64,000 bases of DNA from Synechococcus sp. 1G10 (GCF_002252625.1 NZ_NQKW01000005.1:62001-126000); one strand, 5' to 3'. Shown: positions 47,501-58,844, counted from the first letter of the stretch. The notes: generated from the letters alone by a model not told the origin. Translations and numbers: made by a program.

Positions 47501-48589
47501 TCAGGGCAACAACAGCAATCCCAGCAGCACCAGCAGGGCGCTGGCCCCCCAGAAGCGCACCACCACCGTCAGCTCGGGCAGGCCACCCAGCTCGTAATGA
47601 TGGTGCAGCGGTGCCATGCGGAACAGGCGACGGCCCTGACCATCGGGGCCCTTGGTGGCCTTGAACACCCACACCTGCAGGATCACCGAGAGCGATTCCG
47701 CCAGGAACACGCCTCCCATCAGCAACAGTGGCCAGAGGCTGTCGCTGAGCAGGGCCACCGCGCTCAGGGCCGCCCCCATTGCCAGAGAGCCGGTGTCGCC
47801 CATGAACACCCGGGCCGGGTGGCGGTTGTGGGCCAGGAACCCAAGCCAGGCCCCGGCCATGGCGGCGCAGAAACCGGCCATGGCCGGATCCCCCAGAGAG
47901 CTCCGCAGCATCAGCTGGGCGCCGAAGCCGGTGAAGACGATGGCGCCGCAGCCTGCCGCCAGGCCATCAAGGCCGTCGGTGAGGTTGGTGGCGTTGCTCT
48001 CCGCCAGGAACACGAACAATCCCAGGGGCAGGATCAGCAGTCCGAGGGGCAGCACCCAGCCCAGGGCCAGGGAGACATCCGGGCGGATCCAGAGGTTCCA
48101 CTGGGCCAAGGCCAGGAACAGGGCCGCAGCCAGGGCCTGCAGCAGCAGCTTGCCCGGTGGGGTCAGTCCGGTGTTGGTCTGGCGGGTGAGACTGCGCCAG
48201 TCGTCGATGCCGCCGATGGCCAGGTAGGCCAGGGTGATCGCCGCCACCGCCAGCAGCCGGTCATCACCGGGTGAGACCAGCCCACCCACGATCACCCCCA
48301 CCGGCACCACCAGCAAGCCACCCATGGTGGGCGTTCCGGCCTTGCCGTGGTGGCCCTGGGGGCCCTCTTCCCGGATCACCTGGCCGAGCTTCAGGACCCG
48401 CAGCCGGGGAATCCCCCAGTGGCAGAGCGCCCAGCTCACCAGGGCGGCCACCAGCAGGGGCGGTGTGAGCTGGGGAGCACCGCTGAGGCGGTCAAAGATC
48501 ACGCAGGCGACCAGGACGGCCGCGGCCAGCAAAAGGGCGCCCGGCCGACCATCGGCTGGGGTTGCTGGAGACCCTGCTGGGGCCGGCAT
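47501..48589 (-). CDS. mraY: Phospho-N-acetylmuramoyl-pentapeptide transferase MraY
   Basis: MraY attaches the UDP-MurNAc-pentapeptide to undecaprenyl phosphate to make lipid I in the plasma membrane. The 362-residue protein has about ten transmembrane helices. The catalytic motifs are IGGIDDW (adjacent Asp pair), the Asp/Asn-rich [13 protein letters not shown] loop, [16 protein letters not shown] and [11 protein letters not shown]. The ATG at 48589 is preferred over the TTG at 48607. It completes the peptidoglycan set seen here with murC and murB. Confidence 0.95.
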   Translation of the reverse strand: MPAPAGSPATPADGRPGALLLAAAVLVACVIFDRLSGAPQLTPPLLVAALVSWALCHWGIPRLRVLKLGQVIREEGPQGHHGKAGTPTMGGLLVVPVGVIVGGLVSPGDDRLLAVAAITLAYLAIGGIDDWRSLTRQTNTGLTPPGKLLLQALAAALFLALAQWNLWIRPDVSLALGWVLPLGLLILPLGLFVFLAESNATNLTDGLDGLAAGCGAIVFTGFGAQLMLRSSLGDPAMAGFCAAMAGAWLGFLAHNRHPARVFMGDTGSLAMGAALSAVALLSDSLWPLLLMGGVFLAESLSVILQVWVFKATKGPDGQGRRLFRMAPLHHHYELGGLPELTVVVRFWGASALLVLLGLLLLP

Positions 48590-48662
48590 TTGGGTTGTTC
48601 GGGCCAAGACTCCTGGCGCCGCCGCGGCGCTGTGGCGATGCGGCCGGACCTTAGGTCAGGAC

Positions 48663-48914
48663 TCAGTCCTCCCAGTTCTCGTCGGACTGCTCATCGGCCT
48701 GGTTGTACTCCTCCTTCTCGCCCATCAGAGCCGAAAGCTCCTCTTCTTCCACCGTGCTCACATCCGGAGCTGCCGTTTCCTCATCTGCCACCAGGCGGCC
48801 ACTGCTCTCCAGCCAGCTGAGCAGATCGGGCTCATCCCGCAGGGGTAGCACCGGAGCCGGCTCATCCCGCCGGTAGCGGGTGAGCGAGGGGTTGATGCTG
48901 TCGAGGGTGCTCAT
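48663..48914 (-). CDS. DUF3134-family acidic small protein
   Basis: This is an 83-residue protein of the cyanobacterial DUF3134 family. It starts SLTRYRRDEPAPVLPLRDEPDLLSWLESSGRL after eight residues and ends in a strongly acidic tail (VEEEELSALMGEKEEY and ENWED). The function is unknown. No transmembrane segment is present. ATG at 48914. It lies between mraY and the argG region. Confidence 0.8.
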   Translation of the reverse strand: MSTLDSINPSLTRYRRDEPAPVLPLRDEPDLLSWLESSGRLVADEETAAPDVSTVEEEELSALMGEKEEYNQADEQSDENWED

Positions 48915-48985
48915 GGAAAGCCTGTTAAGCGTGCAACCGTTGGACGCCGATCGACCACCATAAGCCAGCAGCTCGAATCCTTCCC

Positions 48986-49174
48986 TTGATTGCCGGCAAA
49001 CTCACCACGCTGGTCCTGGGCTGGAGCCTGGCCCTGCTGATCAGTGCTCTGCTGGTGTCGGCAGGCCAGCGCTGGCCCGACCCCCTGCCCGTGGTGGCCT
49101 GGCAGGTGTGGGGACTGGTGCTCATCCCGCCACTGCTGATGGGGGTCTGGATCGCCAGCCGCTGGCGCCGGTGA
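48986..49174 (+). CDS. Small two-helix membrane protein upstream of argG
   Basis: This is a 62-residue frame from TTG 48986 with two hydrophobic helices ([20 protein letters not shown] and [20 protein letters not shown]) and a basic end (SRWRR). Such a short membrane protein is plausible, and the hydrophobic pattern is not typical of a random frame. The TTG start and lack of a recognised family keep it tentative. argG starts 45 bp after it on the same strand. Confidence 0.5.
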   Translation: MIAGKLTTLVLGWSLALLISALLVSAGQRWPDPLPVVAWQVWGLVLIPPLLMGVWIASRWRR

Positions 49175-49218
49175 CAAGGGACAATCCTGCAACAGCTCGC
49201 ACGCACAGGACTGAGGGG

Positions 49219-50442
49219 ATGGCACAGGAGCAGGGCGCCAGGGCAAAACGGGTGGTGCTCGCCTACTCCGGTGGGGTGGACACCAGTGTCTGCATTCCCT
49301 ACCTGAAGCAGGAATGGGGCGTGGAGGAGGTGATCACCTTCGCCGCCGACCTCGGCCAGGGCGATGAGCTGGAGCCGATCCGCCAGAAGGCGCTCGACTC
49401 CGGCGCCAGCCAGTCGATCGTGGGGGATCTGATCGATCCCTTCATCCGCGAGTTCGCCTTCCCTGCCATCCGTGCCAATGCCCTCTATGAGGGGCGCTAT
49501 CCCCTCTCCACGGCCCTGGCCCGGCCCTTGATCGCCCGCCGGTTGGTGGAGGTGGCCCGGGAGCTGGGCGCTGATGCCGTGGCCCATGGCTGCACGGGCA
49601 AAGGCAATGATCAGGTGCGCTTCGATGTGGCGATCGGCGCCCTTGCTCCCGATCTGAAGGTGCTGACCCCGGCCCGGGAATGGGCCATGAGCCGGGAGGA
49701 AACGATCGCCTACGGCGAGCGCTGCGGCATTCCGGCCCCGGTGAGCAAGGCAAACCCCTATTCGATCGATCTCAACCTGCTGGGCCGCAGCATCGAGGCC
49801 GGCCCGCTGGAGGATCCTCTGGTGGAGCCTCCGGAAGAGGTCTTTGCCATGACCCGCTCGATCCGCGACACACCTGAGGAGCCCCAGGTGGTGGAGATCG
49901 CTTTCGAGCAGGGCAACCCCGTCGCGATCGATGGCGTCAGCCTCGATCCGGTCAGTGTGATCCGCCGTGCCAATGAGCTGGCCGGCCTCCATGGCTTCGG
50001 ACGCCTTGACATCATCGAGAACCGGGTGGTCGGGATCAAGTCGAGGGAGATCTATGAAACTCCTGGTCTGCTGTTGCTGATCCGTGCCCACCAGGAGCTC
50101 GAAAGCCTCACCCTGGCCGCCGACGTAATGCGCTACAAGCGCCAGATTGAATCCAGCTGGGCCGATCTCGTCTACCAGGGACTCTGGTTTGGCCCGCTCA
50201 AGCAGGCACTCGATGGTTTCCTGGATTGCACCCAGGCCACAGTCAATGGCATGGTGCGTCTGCGGCTGCACAAGGGCAATGCCGTGGTGATCGGCCGCTC
50301 CAGCAGCAGCGACAGCCTTTACGTGCCCTCGATGGCCACCTATGGCAGCGACGATCGCTTCGATCACCGGGCTGCAGAGGGCTTCATCTACGTGTGGGGG
50401 ATGCCGACCCGGCTGTGGGCGGCCAGCCGGCGTCAGGCCTGA
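49219..50442 (+). CDS. argG: Argininosuccinate synthase ArgG
   Basis: ArgG joins citrulline and aspartate with ATP to give argininosuccinate, the substrate of ArgH (16.2-17.6 kb here). The 407-residue protein has the pyrophosphatase-type loop AYSGGVDTS (about residue 14), [14 protein letters not shown], the [12 protein letters not shown] aspartate/citrulline motif and [12 protein letters not shown] at 49219 sits directly after a GGGG; the open frame upstream is not related to the family. Confidence 0.97.
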   Translation: MAQEQGARAKRVVLAYSGGVDTSVCIPYLKQEWGVEEVITFAADLGQGDELEPIRQKALDSGASQSIVGDLIDPFIREFAFPAIRANALYEGRYPLSTALARPLIARRLVEVARELGADAVAHGCTGKGNDQVRFDVAIGALAPDLKVLTPAREWAMSREETIAYGERCGIPAPVSKANPYSIDLNLLGRSIEAGPLEDPLVEPPEEVFAMTRSIRDTPEEPQVVEIAFEQGNPVAIDGVSLDPVSVIRRANELAGLHGFGRLDIIENRVVGIKSREIYETPGLLLLIRAHQELESLTLAADVMRYKRQIESSWADLVYQGLWFGPLKQALDGFLDCTQATVNGMVRLRLHKGNAVVIGRSSSSDSLYVPSMATYGSDDRFDHRAAEGFIYVWGMPTRLWAASRRQA

Positions 50443-50473
50443 GGAAAAACCGACAGCGGGACTCGGCGTTGAT

Positions 50474-50947
50474 TCAGGCGGGAGGCTGACCACGCCTTAG
50501 CCAGCGCTGCCGCAGGGCCCGCAACGGCTCGAAAGCATCCTGCTGACTTGCGCCTCGCGCTGGTCTGAGCTCGTGCTCAGGGACTGGTGGGGGAGGCGGT
50601 GGTGCCGGCGGCAACAGGCGCCTTGCCTGCTCCCTGAGGGCGTGATTGTCCTGGGCCAGCAGCTGCTGCTGATCGAGCAGGGGCTGCAGGCGCTGGTGAA
50701 ATTTACGCTCGAAGATCTGGGGCAGATCTCTTATCAGCTCCTCGAGATCGGCCAGTTGAAGTCTCGCCCGCTCCAGGTCCTGCTGGCAGGTCAACAGTTG
50801 AGCCTTGGTGGCCTCCAGCTCCAGAGTTGCCTCCCGCAGAGCGCTCCTGAGCCGATCCCCCGTGGGCTCAGAATCTGGCTCTGGACTCTGCAGGTCGGCC
50901 GGAATCTGCACTGGCGGGATTCCTGGCCTGGGGAGGTCATCAACCAT
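50474..50947 (-). CDS. Coiled-coil hypothetical protein
   Basis: This is a 157-residue protein that I do not recognise. The N-terminus is Pro-rich. Residues about 33-110 form a coiled coil (LRSALREATLELEATKAQLL to LQPLLDQQQLLAQDNHAL), and residues about 110-125 are a polyproline run. The C-terminus is basic (RQRWLRRGQ). No signal or transmembrane helix. It converges on argG and lies 68 bp downstream of the rpsF stop on the same strand. Confidence 0.7.
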   Translation of the reverse strand: MVDDLPRPGIPPVQIPADLQSPEPDSEPTGDRLRSALREATLELEATKAQLLTCQQDLERARLQLADLEELIRDLPQIFERKFHQRLQPLLDQQQLLAQDNHALREQARRLLPPAPPPPPPVPEHELRPARGASQQDAFEPLRALRQRWLRRGQPPA

Positions 50948-51015
50948 CAGTTGGCCAGGATTGATGGCGGATCCATCATCCCCAGGTTGGGCGGGATTCG
51001 TTGATTTCCGCTGGT

Positions 51016-51369
51016 TCAGCTTTCGGCTGTGACCGGTTCTGCGGCGGCAGGAGCGCTGCGGGGGGTGGGCAGCGGCCCGTCCTGCTTGACGGTGAGATAG
51101 CGGATCACGTCTTCGCTGAGGCGCATGGCGCGCTCAAGCAGGGCCACCTGCTGCCCGTCACCGTCGTGGTTGAGCTGCACGTAGATGCCTTCGCGGTGCT
51201 TGGCAATCGTGTAGGCCAGCCGACGTTTGCCGCGCATCTGGCAATCCAGCACTTCAGCGCCGGCTTCTGTGAGCAGATCGCGGTACTTGGCCACATGGGT
51301 TTCCACCTCTTCCTCCGGGATGTCCGGACGAAGGATGTACATGGTTTCGTAGTAAGGCTTCTGCGACAT
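51016..51369 (-). CDS. rpsF: 30S ribosomal protein S6
   Basis: S6 binds the 16S central domain with S18. The 117-residue protein has [12 protein letters not shown] at the N-terminus, the [28 protein letters not shown] core and DVIRYLTVK, followed by an Ala/Pro/Ser tail typical of cyanobacteria. ATG at 51369 gives the conserved start. A TAGGCT hexamer at 51438-51443 on the minus strand is a possible -10 element. Confidence 0.94.
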   Translation of the reverse strand: MSQKPYYETMYILRPDIPEEEVETHVAKYRDLLTEAGAEVLDCQMRGKRRLAYTIAKHREGIYVQLNHDGDGQQVALLERAMRLSEDVIRYLTVKQDGPLPTPRSAPAAAEPVTAES

Positions 51370-51484
51370 GGGGGCTGAGGCTCCGTGATGGGCTCTTGGG
51401 AGGCCGGCGGCAGAGCGCTGCCAGCAACGGATTGGCCAGCCTACCTGCCGGTCTCCTGCGGATTCCGCTCTGCCGCCCCTGCTG

Positions 51485-51976
51485 TCAGTAGAGCTGCATC
51501 CGCACCGCTTCCGAGACCGTGGGGATGTCGGCTTCACGGCCACGGATGCTCTGAACCACCGAGAACACCACCAGCAGCAGGGTGGCGAGGAACACGGTGT
51601 TGCTGAGGGTGCGAAGTGCAAAGCCTGCCCCCAGCGGGCGCAGCAGAACGCTGAAGGCCAATGAGAGCAGGATCAGCACGATGTCGATCAGGATCGCCTG
51701 CAGCACGTTGAAGCGGATGAAATAAGGCACCCGGGCATTGCGGACCACTGCCAGGAACAGCATCAGGAACAACAGAAACCCTCCGAAGGGAATCTGCTGC
51801 TGCAGGGCCATCAGCGGCAGTGCCGGCAGCACCAGCCACTGCAGGGCCGGCACCAGGCTGAACAGGGCCTCACCGAAGGGCACCCCGTCACTCCAGGGGA
51901 GCAGATAGGCCAGCACGGCCAGGAGCCGTTGCCAGATCGGGGGGCCTTCCATGGATGCGGGGCGCGTTGGCTGCAT
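51485..51976 (-). CDS. Tic20-family membrane protein
   Basis: This is a 163-residue protein with four transmembrane helices (about 15-35, 42-62, 68-95, 105-150). It has the Tic20 pattern: [57 protein letters not shown]. In plastids Tic20 is part of the inner-envelope protein import channel; the bacterial role is not established. Start at ATG 51976; ATG 51952 ([10 protein letters not shown]) is also possible. Confidence 0.87.
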   Translation of the reverse strand: MQPTRPASMEGPPIWQRLLAVLAYLLPWSDGVPFGEALFSLVPALQWLVLPALPLMALQQQIPFGGFLLFLMLFLAVVRNARVPYFIRFNVLQAILIDIVLILLSLAFSVLLRPLGAGFALRTLSNTVFLATLLLVVFSVVQSIRGREADIPTVSEAVRMQLY

Positions 51977-52014
51977 TGCGCTCAGGCTAGGGGGGTAGCC
52001 CCTGCCGCCAGTGA

Positions 52015-52953
52015 TCAGGCGCTGCTGAGCTGATCGAGCGCGGCCTGGCGCATCGCCGCCAGCGGCAGTGCCAGCGGCGTGGTTTCGGAGCGCCCCGGCG
52101 CTGAGAGCCAGAGCCTCAGGGCGGCGGCTCCCTGCTGCACCAACATTTCCAGGCCATCGAGCACACTGCAGCCCCGCTGGCGGGCCTCCAGCAGCAGGCG
52201 GCTTGGCCGGGGTGTGTAGATCAGGTCGTAGACCAGACTGCCAGGGCGCAGTGCTTCGAGGTCAGCCGCCTCCAGAGGGCAGGCGCCGGCGTTGGCTCCC
52301 ATGCCCACAGGCGTGGTGTTCACCACCAGATCGGCCTCGGCCAGCGCCATCAGCAGGTCGCCGTGCCCATCGGCCGCCGCCGGCCAGGCCACTCCGCTGA
52401 GCTGGGGTGCCCATGACCCGCACTCCGCCAGGAACGCCGCCAGGGCATCGGGCCGACGTCCGGCCAGCTGAATATGCTCCAGTCCCAGCTCCACCAGGGC
52501 CGCCACCACGGCCCGGGCGCTGCCGCCGCAGCCCAGCACCAGGGCCCGTCCCCCCGCCAGGTCTGGCACCGAACCCGCTTCTTGGCCGACGCCGGCTCGC
52601 AGCGGCGCGAGAAACCCTTCCACGTCGGTGTTGGTGCCCAGCCAGCCGCCGCCCTCACGTCGCACCAGGGTGTTCACGGCCCCGACCCGCCGGGCCAGGG
52701 GGGTGAGCTCCGCCGCCAGCTCCGCCACCGCCCGCTTGTGGGGCAGGGTCACGTTCAGTCCACGACAGTCGATGGCCTCCAGGGCCCGCACCACCACCGC
52801 CAGATCAAGGGCCTGCACCGGCAGGGCCAGGTAGATCCAGTCGAGACCCAGCTCCCGCAGGGCGGCGTTGTGCATCGCCGGCGAGAGGGAATGGCGCACC
52901 GGATCGCCGAGAACGGCCACGAGCGAGGTGCGGGCGGAGATCTCAAGTGGCAT
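52015..52953 (-). CDS. aroE: Shikimate dehydrogenase AroE
   Basis: AroE reduces dehydroshikimate with NADPH in the aromatic pathway. The 312-residue protein has the substrate motif LGDPVRHSLSPAMHNAAL, the catalytic Lys in NVTLPHKRAVAEL, the GAVNTL motif and the NADP Rossmann loop LVLGCGGSARAVV. The C-terminal end has MLVQQGAAALRLW. ATG at 52953 is the family start; the open frame upstream is not similar. dnaK is divergent, 154 bp away. Confidence 0.95.
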   Translation of the reverse strand: MPLEISARTSLVAVLGDPVRHSLSPAMHNAALRELGLDWIYLALPVQALDLAVVVRALEAIDCRGLNVTLPHKRAVAELAAELTPLARRVGAVNTLVRREGGGWLGTNTDVEGFLAPLRAGVGQEAGSVPDLAGGRALVLGCGGSARAVVAALVELGLEHIQLAGRRPDALAAFLAECGSWAPQLSGVAWPAAADGHGDLLMALAEADLVVNTTPVGMGANAGACPLEAADLEALRPGSLVYDLIYTPRPSRLLLEARQRGCSVLDGLEMLVQQGAAALRLWLSAPGRSETTPLALPLAAMRQAALDQLSSA

Positions 52954-53090
52954 GGCGGCTGGGTTCTGGGGCGATGCCGGGAGCGAAATGTACGGGCCTG
53001 GCCGCCACCCGCCCGCTCTCTGTTCGGAAACCACACCTCGCCTGCGGTGGCCCCCGCTGCTGAAGATGCATGGGACAGAACATTCAATTC

Positions 53091-53101
53091 AAAGGAGGTG
53101 A
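53091..53101 (+). promoter_or_regulatory. Extended Shine-Dalgarno sequence before dnaK
   Basis: AAAGGAGGTGA at 53091-53101 is an 11-nt match to the 16S rRNA anti-SD end and lies 6 nt before the ATG at 53108. This is unusually complete for this window, where many genes show no clear SD. It predicts strong, early translation of DnaK. Confidence 0.85.
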
Positions 53102-53107
53102 GAACCC

Positions 53108-55024
<1,917 letters not shown>

Positions 55025-55098
55025 ACGGGTCGTGATCGTGGCCGGGTGTCTCTTGGTGTCGCCCGCCACGGTCGTCGACCATAGCCTCAACCAGGAAA

Positions 55099-55129
55099 GC
55101 CCTCTTTGCATTGCAAAGAGGGCTTTTTT
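55099..55129 (+). terminator. Rho-independent terminator between dnaK and pstS
   Basis: Perfect 11-bp stem (GCCCTCTTTGC paired with GCAAAGAGGGC) with a 3-base ATT loop, then six T residues. It lies 75 bp past the dnaK stop. An AAA on the left side would give a short U-run in the opposite direction, so it may also end pstS transcripts, whose stop codon is 48 bp away. Confidence 0.9.
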
Positions 55130-55176
55130 CTGCTCCGATACCGGTCAAAGGTCCCGTAGGGATCGACTGGCGAGGA

Positions 55177-56187
55177 TTACTTGCCGATGCTGGCCACGGC
55201 TTCCTTGGCCCGGGCCACCACTTCGGGGGGCAGGCTCACGTAACCAAGTTCGGGGGCCAGCGATTGTGCCTTTGGAGAGAGGGTGTGCTCGAACACTTTC
55301 TGCAGTAACGCGGTCTTGTCACCGTTACCGCTCTTGTAGAGCAGGATCCAGGTGAAGGTCACGATCGGGTAGCCGGCTGCCGGATTCGGATCACTTCCCA
55401 CCAGATCCGGACCGATGTCGATCGAGCCCAGTGCCGTAGTGGCGGTTTCGTTCGTGGGTTTGAGCATCTCACCGCTCTTGTTCTGCACGGCCGCCGCCTG
55501 CAGTTCTCCCTGTACGTAGGCGGTTTCCACATAGCCGATGCCGCCGGGTGTCTGCTTCAAGGTGGCGGCGATTCCTTCATTACCCTTGGCACCCACGCCG
55601 GTGGGCCAGGCCACCGATTTGGCTGCCCCGGGTCCGTTCTTCCACTCGTCGCTGAAGGCCGCCAGGCTGTTGGTGAAGTTGTAGGTGGTGCCGGAGCCAT
55701 CGGAGCGGTACACCACGTTGATCGGCTTGTCCGCGCAGCCCAGATCCTTGTAGTTCTTGATCTTGCCGAGGAACACGTCCACCACCTGCTCCTGGCTGAG
55801 CTTGAGATCACAACCCGGCAGGTTGTAGGCCACGGCGATGGCGCCCGCCGTCATCGGCACCTGAACCACGCCTCGCTTGACCTTGGCGATGTCGTCCGCC
55901 TTCATCGGCGCGTCGGAGGCGCCGAAATCGACGGTACCCGCCACAAACTGACGAACGCCAGCTCCTGATCCAACCGATTGGTAGTTGACGTTGATGCCCT
56001 CGCTGGCCAGATCCTGGAACCAGCGCTGATAGATCGAGGCCGGGAAGGAGGCTCCGGCTCCATTGAGGCTGCCGGTGAGAGCCCCGCCGCCGCCGCCGCC
56101 ACCGCCGCAGGCGGAGAGGGCCAGGCTGAGGCTGAGACCCAGGGCCGTACCGACCTTGGCGAGGGAATTTGGCTGGCTTCGTTTCAT
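55177..56187 (-). CDS. pstS: Phosphate ABC transporter substrate-binding lipoprotein PstS
   Basis: This is the periplasmic phosphate-binding protein. The 336-residue protein has a lipobox LSAC with Cys27, then an eight-Gly run, and the PstS fold: LNGAGASFPASIYQRWF, VNYQSVGSGAGVRQF, DFGASDAPMKADDI, VYRSDGSGTTYNFTNSL. The phosphate loop residues (ASFP, SGT) are present. No pstC, pstA or pstB lies in the window, so it is an orphan copy. ATG at 56187. A possible Pho box lies about 65 bp upstream (56252-56270). Confidence 0.95.
   Translation of the reverse strand: MKRSQPNSLAKVGTALGLSLSLALSACGGGGGGGGALTGSLNGAGASFPASIYQRWFQDLASEGINVNYQSVGSGAGVRQFVAGTVDFGASDAPMKADDIAKVKRGVVQVPMTAGAIAVAYNLPGCDLKLSQEQVVDVFLGKIKNYKDLGCADKPINVVYRSDGSGTTYNFTNSLAAFSDEWKNGPGAAKSVAWPTGVGAKGNEGIAATLKQTPGGIGYVETAYVQGELQAAAVQNKSGEMLKPTNETATTALGSIDIGPDLVGSDPNPAAGYPIVTFTWILLYKSGNGDKTALLQKVFEHTLSPKAQSLAPELGYVSLPPEVVARAKEAVASIGK
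56083..56106 (-). repeat. Glycine-codon tract after the PstS lipobox
   Basis: Eight consecutive Gly codons (GGC/GGT/GGG type, on the plus strand a CCG/CCA run) follow Cys27 of PstS. They likely form a flexible spacer between the lipid anchor and the binding domain. The tract is a trinucleotide repeat that could vary in length without loss of frame. Confidence 0.75.
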
Positions 56188-56251
56188 GGTGTGGAGAAAA
56201 CTCTTCGGGCCTGCAGTCACCCAGTGACGCTATCCAGCCGTCTACCCCAAT

Positions 56252-56270
56252 TCGTTAACGACAGGTAAGG
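56252..56270 (-). promoter_or_regulatory. Possible degenerate Pho box upstream of pstS
   Basis: Read on the minus strand, CCTTACCT, a 3-nt spacer and GTTAACGA each match the cyanobacterial PhoB-type 8-mer CTTAACCT at about six of eight positions. The site is about 65 bp before the pstS ATG and overlaps the stop codon of the upstream gene. Spacing matches the tandem 8+3+8 arrangement, but the match is weak. Confidence 0.35.
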
Positions 56271-57328
56271 GAACCTTCGATCTGCTCCACGGCCCACTGG
56301 GCAGAGGCCGGTGCCAGCAGCACTCCATTGCGGTAGTGACCACTCAGCAGCAGCAGTCCAGGCTCCAGATGCTCCAGCAGCGGGGCCGGCCTACCGAGGG
56401 GCCTCGCCCGCAGGCCCTGCCAGCGGCGGATCACTGCCGCATCTCTCAGCCAGTCGCAGCCCAGGACCCTGCCGGCGAGCTGTCGCATCGGTCCCAGCAG
56501 CTCCGGGTCGGCCTGATCCCCCGGCTCCAGGGTCGCCCCCAGCCAGAGACCCCCGCCTGGCCGAGGCACCAGGTTGAGCCCCTGCCAGACCACTGGGCAG
56601 GGCCAGCGGATCGGCGCGCTGGTCGCCAGCTCCAGGCACTGGCCGAGCACGGGCTGCAGCGGTCGCTGGTGCCCGAGGGGGGCAAGAAGCCCTTCGCTGG
56701 CCAGGCCAGCTGCCAGCACCACCCAATCGGCCGTGATGGCCTGCGCGCCTGAGCAGCCCTGCACTCTCCAGCCTGCCGGCTGCCGCTCCAGCCCCACCAC
56801 CCGCTCGCTGAGCAGCTCCAGGCCCTGCCGCAGGCCATCACGGCGAAAAGCATCCATGGCGGCCAGGGGATCCAGCTGTCCGTCCTGGGCGGAGTGGAGG
56901 CCACCCGCGTTGGTCTCGGTTTCAACCAGGCTCAGACCCAGCTCCTGCAGCCGAGATGGCTCCCACCAGCTCAGGGGCAGACCGAGGGCCTGGCGTTCCT
57001 CCAGCAGCTGGCGCAGCCGTTTGGTGTCGCCGATGTCATGCGGCAGCAGAAGCAGGCCGGCCTGGAAGGGGATCGGCCAGCCACGCCCGCTCAGCTGCTG
57101 GCGCCACTGGGTCCAGAGGCTCAGGGAGGCCTGGCGCAGGTGCCAGGCGCGGCCCCTGCTGCGCTGGAACACCTGGGCCATCAACACCCCCAGGGCCGCG
57201 GCACTGCCGTTGCCGCAATCCTGCGGATCAGGCCCATGGGCGTCAGGGGCGATCAGCCGCACTCGATGGCCGCGGCCTTGAAGCAGCCAGGACGTGGCCA
57301 GGGCGACGATGCCGGCGCCGATCACCAC
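56255..57328 (-). CDS. FAD-dependent oxidoreductase, DAO/ThiO-like
   Basis: This is a 357-residue flavoprotein of the D-amino-acid-oxidase/glycine-oxidase superfamily. The N-terminus has the Rossmann motif VIGAGIVALATSWLL. The middle contains DGQLDPLAAMDAF and a second FAD segment (WVVLAAGLASEGL), and the C-terminus has LLLLSGHYRNGVLLAPASA. Related cyanobacterial genes are often called thiO, but the substrate cannot be read from sequence, so no symbol is given. The start is GTG 57328 (no ATG nearby). It follows psbQ by 47 bp. Confidence 0.85.
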   Translation of the reverse strand: MVIGAGIVALATSWLLQGRGHRVRLIAPDAHGPDPQDCGNGSAAALGVLMAQVFQRSRGRAWHLRQASLSLWTQWRQQLSGRGWPIPFQAGLLLLPHDIGDTKRLRQLLEERQALGLPLSWWEPSRLQELGLSLVETETNAGGLHSAQDGQLDPLAAMDAFRRDGLRQGLELLSERVVGLERQPAGWRVQGCSGAQAITADWVVLAAGLASEGLLAPLGHQRPLQPVLGQCLELATSAPIRWPCPVVWQGLNLVPRPGGGLWLGATLEPGDQADPELLGPMRQLAGRVLGCDWLRDAAVIRRWQGLRARPLGRPAPLLEHLEPGLLLLSGHYRNGVLLAPASAQWAVEQIEGSLTCR

Positions 57329-57375
57329 TACCGAGCGAGGCTCGGCCGGACGCTCAGGATGTGGCTGGGAAGCGC

Positions 57376-57873
57376 TCAGGCTGCGGAGCCACTGGGCAGC
57401 GCAGCGGCGGGGAGCACCTCGGAGTAGGAACCGAAGCCCCTGGCCACCTTGATGTAGCCCTTACGCAGCCGTTCTCCGTCCTGGAGGCGTGCGGCCTCAT
57501 CCAGCTCGGCCAGAGCGCTCTTGAGCTGGTTGGCCCTGGCGGTGGCTTCGACGCGGTCGGCGGGGAGAAGACGCTGATTGATGTAGAGCATTTCCCGGCC
57601 CACTTCCTGCATGGGTCCGTGGATCAGATTCCTGGTGAACACCCAGTTCTTGTCGTTCACCAGTGAGGCCAGCTCGGGCAGCCGTTCCTTGGCTGCCAGG
57701 AATCCCTCGGCCTGCCGCTGGATGATCGCCAGATCGGCGGGACTGATGCTCGGGGGTTTCTTGGCCTGGCCGCCATCGCAGGCCACCAATCCGAAGCTGA
57801 GCACCACGGCGAGCGCCAGGAGGCCCAGTTGCCTCAGGGCATGACGAAGGGTGGAAACCAGCTGAACGGCCAT
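57376..57873 (-). CDS. psbQ: Photosystem II lipoprotein CyanoQ (PsbQ-like)
   Basis: CyanoQ is a lumenal lipoprotein that stabilises the oxygen-evolving face of photosystem II. The 165-residue protein has a signal peptide ending in the lipobox LVAC, then the PsbQ four-helix bundle: ISPADLAIIQRQAEGFLAAK, PELASLVNDKNWVFTRNLIHGPMQEV, ANQLKSALAELDEAARL and KVARGFGSYSEVLP. ATG at 57873; the open frame upstream is not PsbQ-like. It is divergent from purU, 116 bp away. Confidence 0.9.
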   Translation of the reverse strand: MAVQLVSTLRHALRQLGLLALAVVLSFGLVACDGGQAKKPPSISPADLAIIQRQAEGFLAAKERLPELASLVNDKNWVFTRNLIHGPMQEVGREMLYINQRLLPADRVEATARANQLKSALAELDEAARLQDGERLRKGYIKVARGFGSYSEVLPAAALPSGSAA

Positions 57874-57989
57874 GGTGGGCACCGAAGACAGGCGCGACTG
57901 TACGTCGCACCGGCATGGCCGTCTGCCCTGCTGGCGACTGGCCTGGAGAGCGCCGGCCACAATGCCCTTCGAGACAGGCCCTGGTGCCG

Positions 57990-58844
57990 ATGAGCGTGCC
58001 CACAGCAATCCTGCAGGTGATCTGCCCCGACCGTCCGGGTCTGGTTAGTGAGCTCTCCGGCTGGGTGGCGGCCAACGGTGGCAACATTCGCCATGCCGAT
58101 CACCACACCGACGCCGGCGCGGGGCTGTTCCTCAGCCGGATCGAGTGGCAGCTGGAGGGTTTCGGACTGCCGCGGGAGGCGGTGGCGCCGGCGGTGACGG
58201 CCCTGGCAGAGCGGCTTGGCGGTGACGGCCAGGTCCATTTCTCCGATGTCGCGGCACGCGTCGCGATCTTCGTGAGCAAACAGGATCATTGCCTGGTGGA
58301 TCTGCTCTGGCGCACCCGGGCCGGGGAGTTGCCGATGCAGGTGCCGCTGGTGATCTCCAATCACCCCGATCTGCAGGCCCTGGCCGAGGATTTCGGTGCA
58401 CGCTTCGTTCATCTGCCGGTGCTGCCTCACTCCAAGCAGGAGGCAGAGCGGGCGCAGTTGCAGTTGCTCCAAGACCACGGCATCGAGCTGGTGGTGCTGG
58501 CCAAGTACATGCAGGTGCTCAGCCCCGACTTCCTGGCCAGCTTCCCTGCGGTGATCAACATCCACCATTCGTTCCTGCCGGCCTTCAAGGGCGCCCAGCC
58601 CTATCACCGCGCCTGGGAGCGGGGCGTGAAGCTGATCGGGGCCACTGCCCACTACGTAACCGAAGATCTCGATGGCGGACCGATCATCGAGCAGGCCACC
58701 GTGCCCGTCAGTCACCGGGATGATGTGGAGGACCTGATCCGCAAGGGACGTGACATGGAGCGGCTGGCCCTCGCCCGGGCCCTGCGGCTGCACCTGCGCC
58801 GCCAGGTGATGGTCTACCGGGGTCGCACTGCCGTGTTCTCGTGA
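57990..58844 (+). CDS. purU: Formyltetrahydrofolate deformylase PurU
   Basis: PurU releases formate from 10-formyl-THF. In E. coli it supplies formate to PurT, which is encoded 11 kb upstream here. The 284-residue protein has an N-terminal ACT domain (ILQVICPDRPGLVSELSGWVAANGGNI) and a C-terminal formyltransferase-like domain. The latter has the catalytic Asn/His/Asp set in VINIHHSFLPAFKGAQPYHRAWERGVKLIGATAHYV. ATG at 57990, close to a GTG at 57984. The stop overlaps the next gene by GTGA. Confidence 0.94.
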   Translation: MSVPTAILQVICPDRPGLVSELSGWVAANGGNIRHADHHTDAGAGLFLSRIEWQLEGFGLPREAVAPAVTALAERLGGDGQVHFSDVAARVAIFVSKQDHCLVDLLWRTRAGELPMQVPLVISNHPDLQALAEDFGARFVHLPVLPHSKQEAERAQLQLLQDHGIELVVLAKYMQVLSPDFLASFPAVINIHHSFLPAFKGAQPYHRAWERGVKLIGATAHYVTEDLDGGPIIEQATVPVSHRDDVEDLIRKGRDMERLALARALRLHLRRQVMVYRGRTAVFS

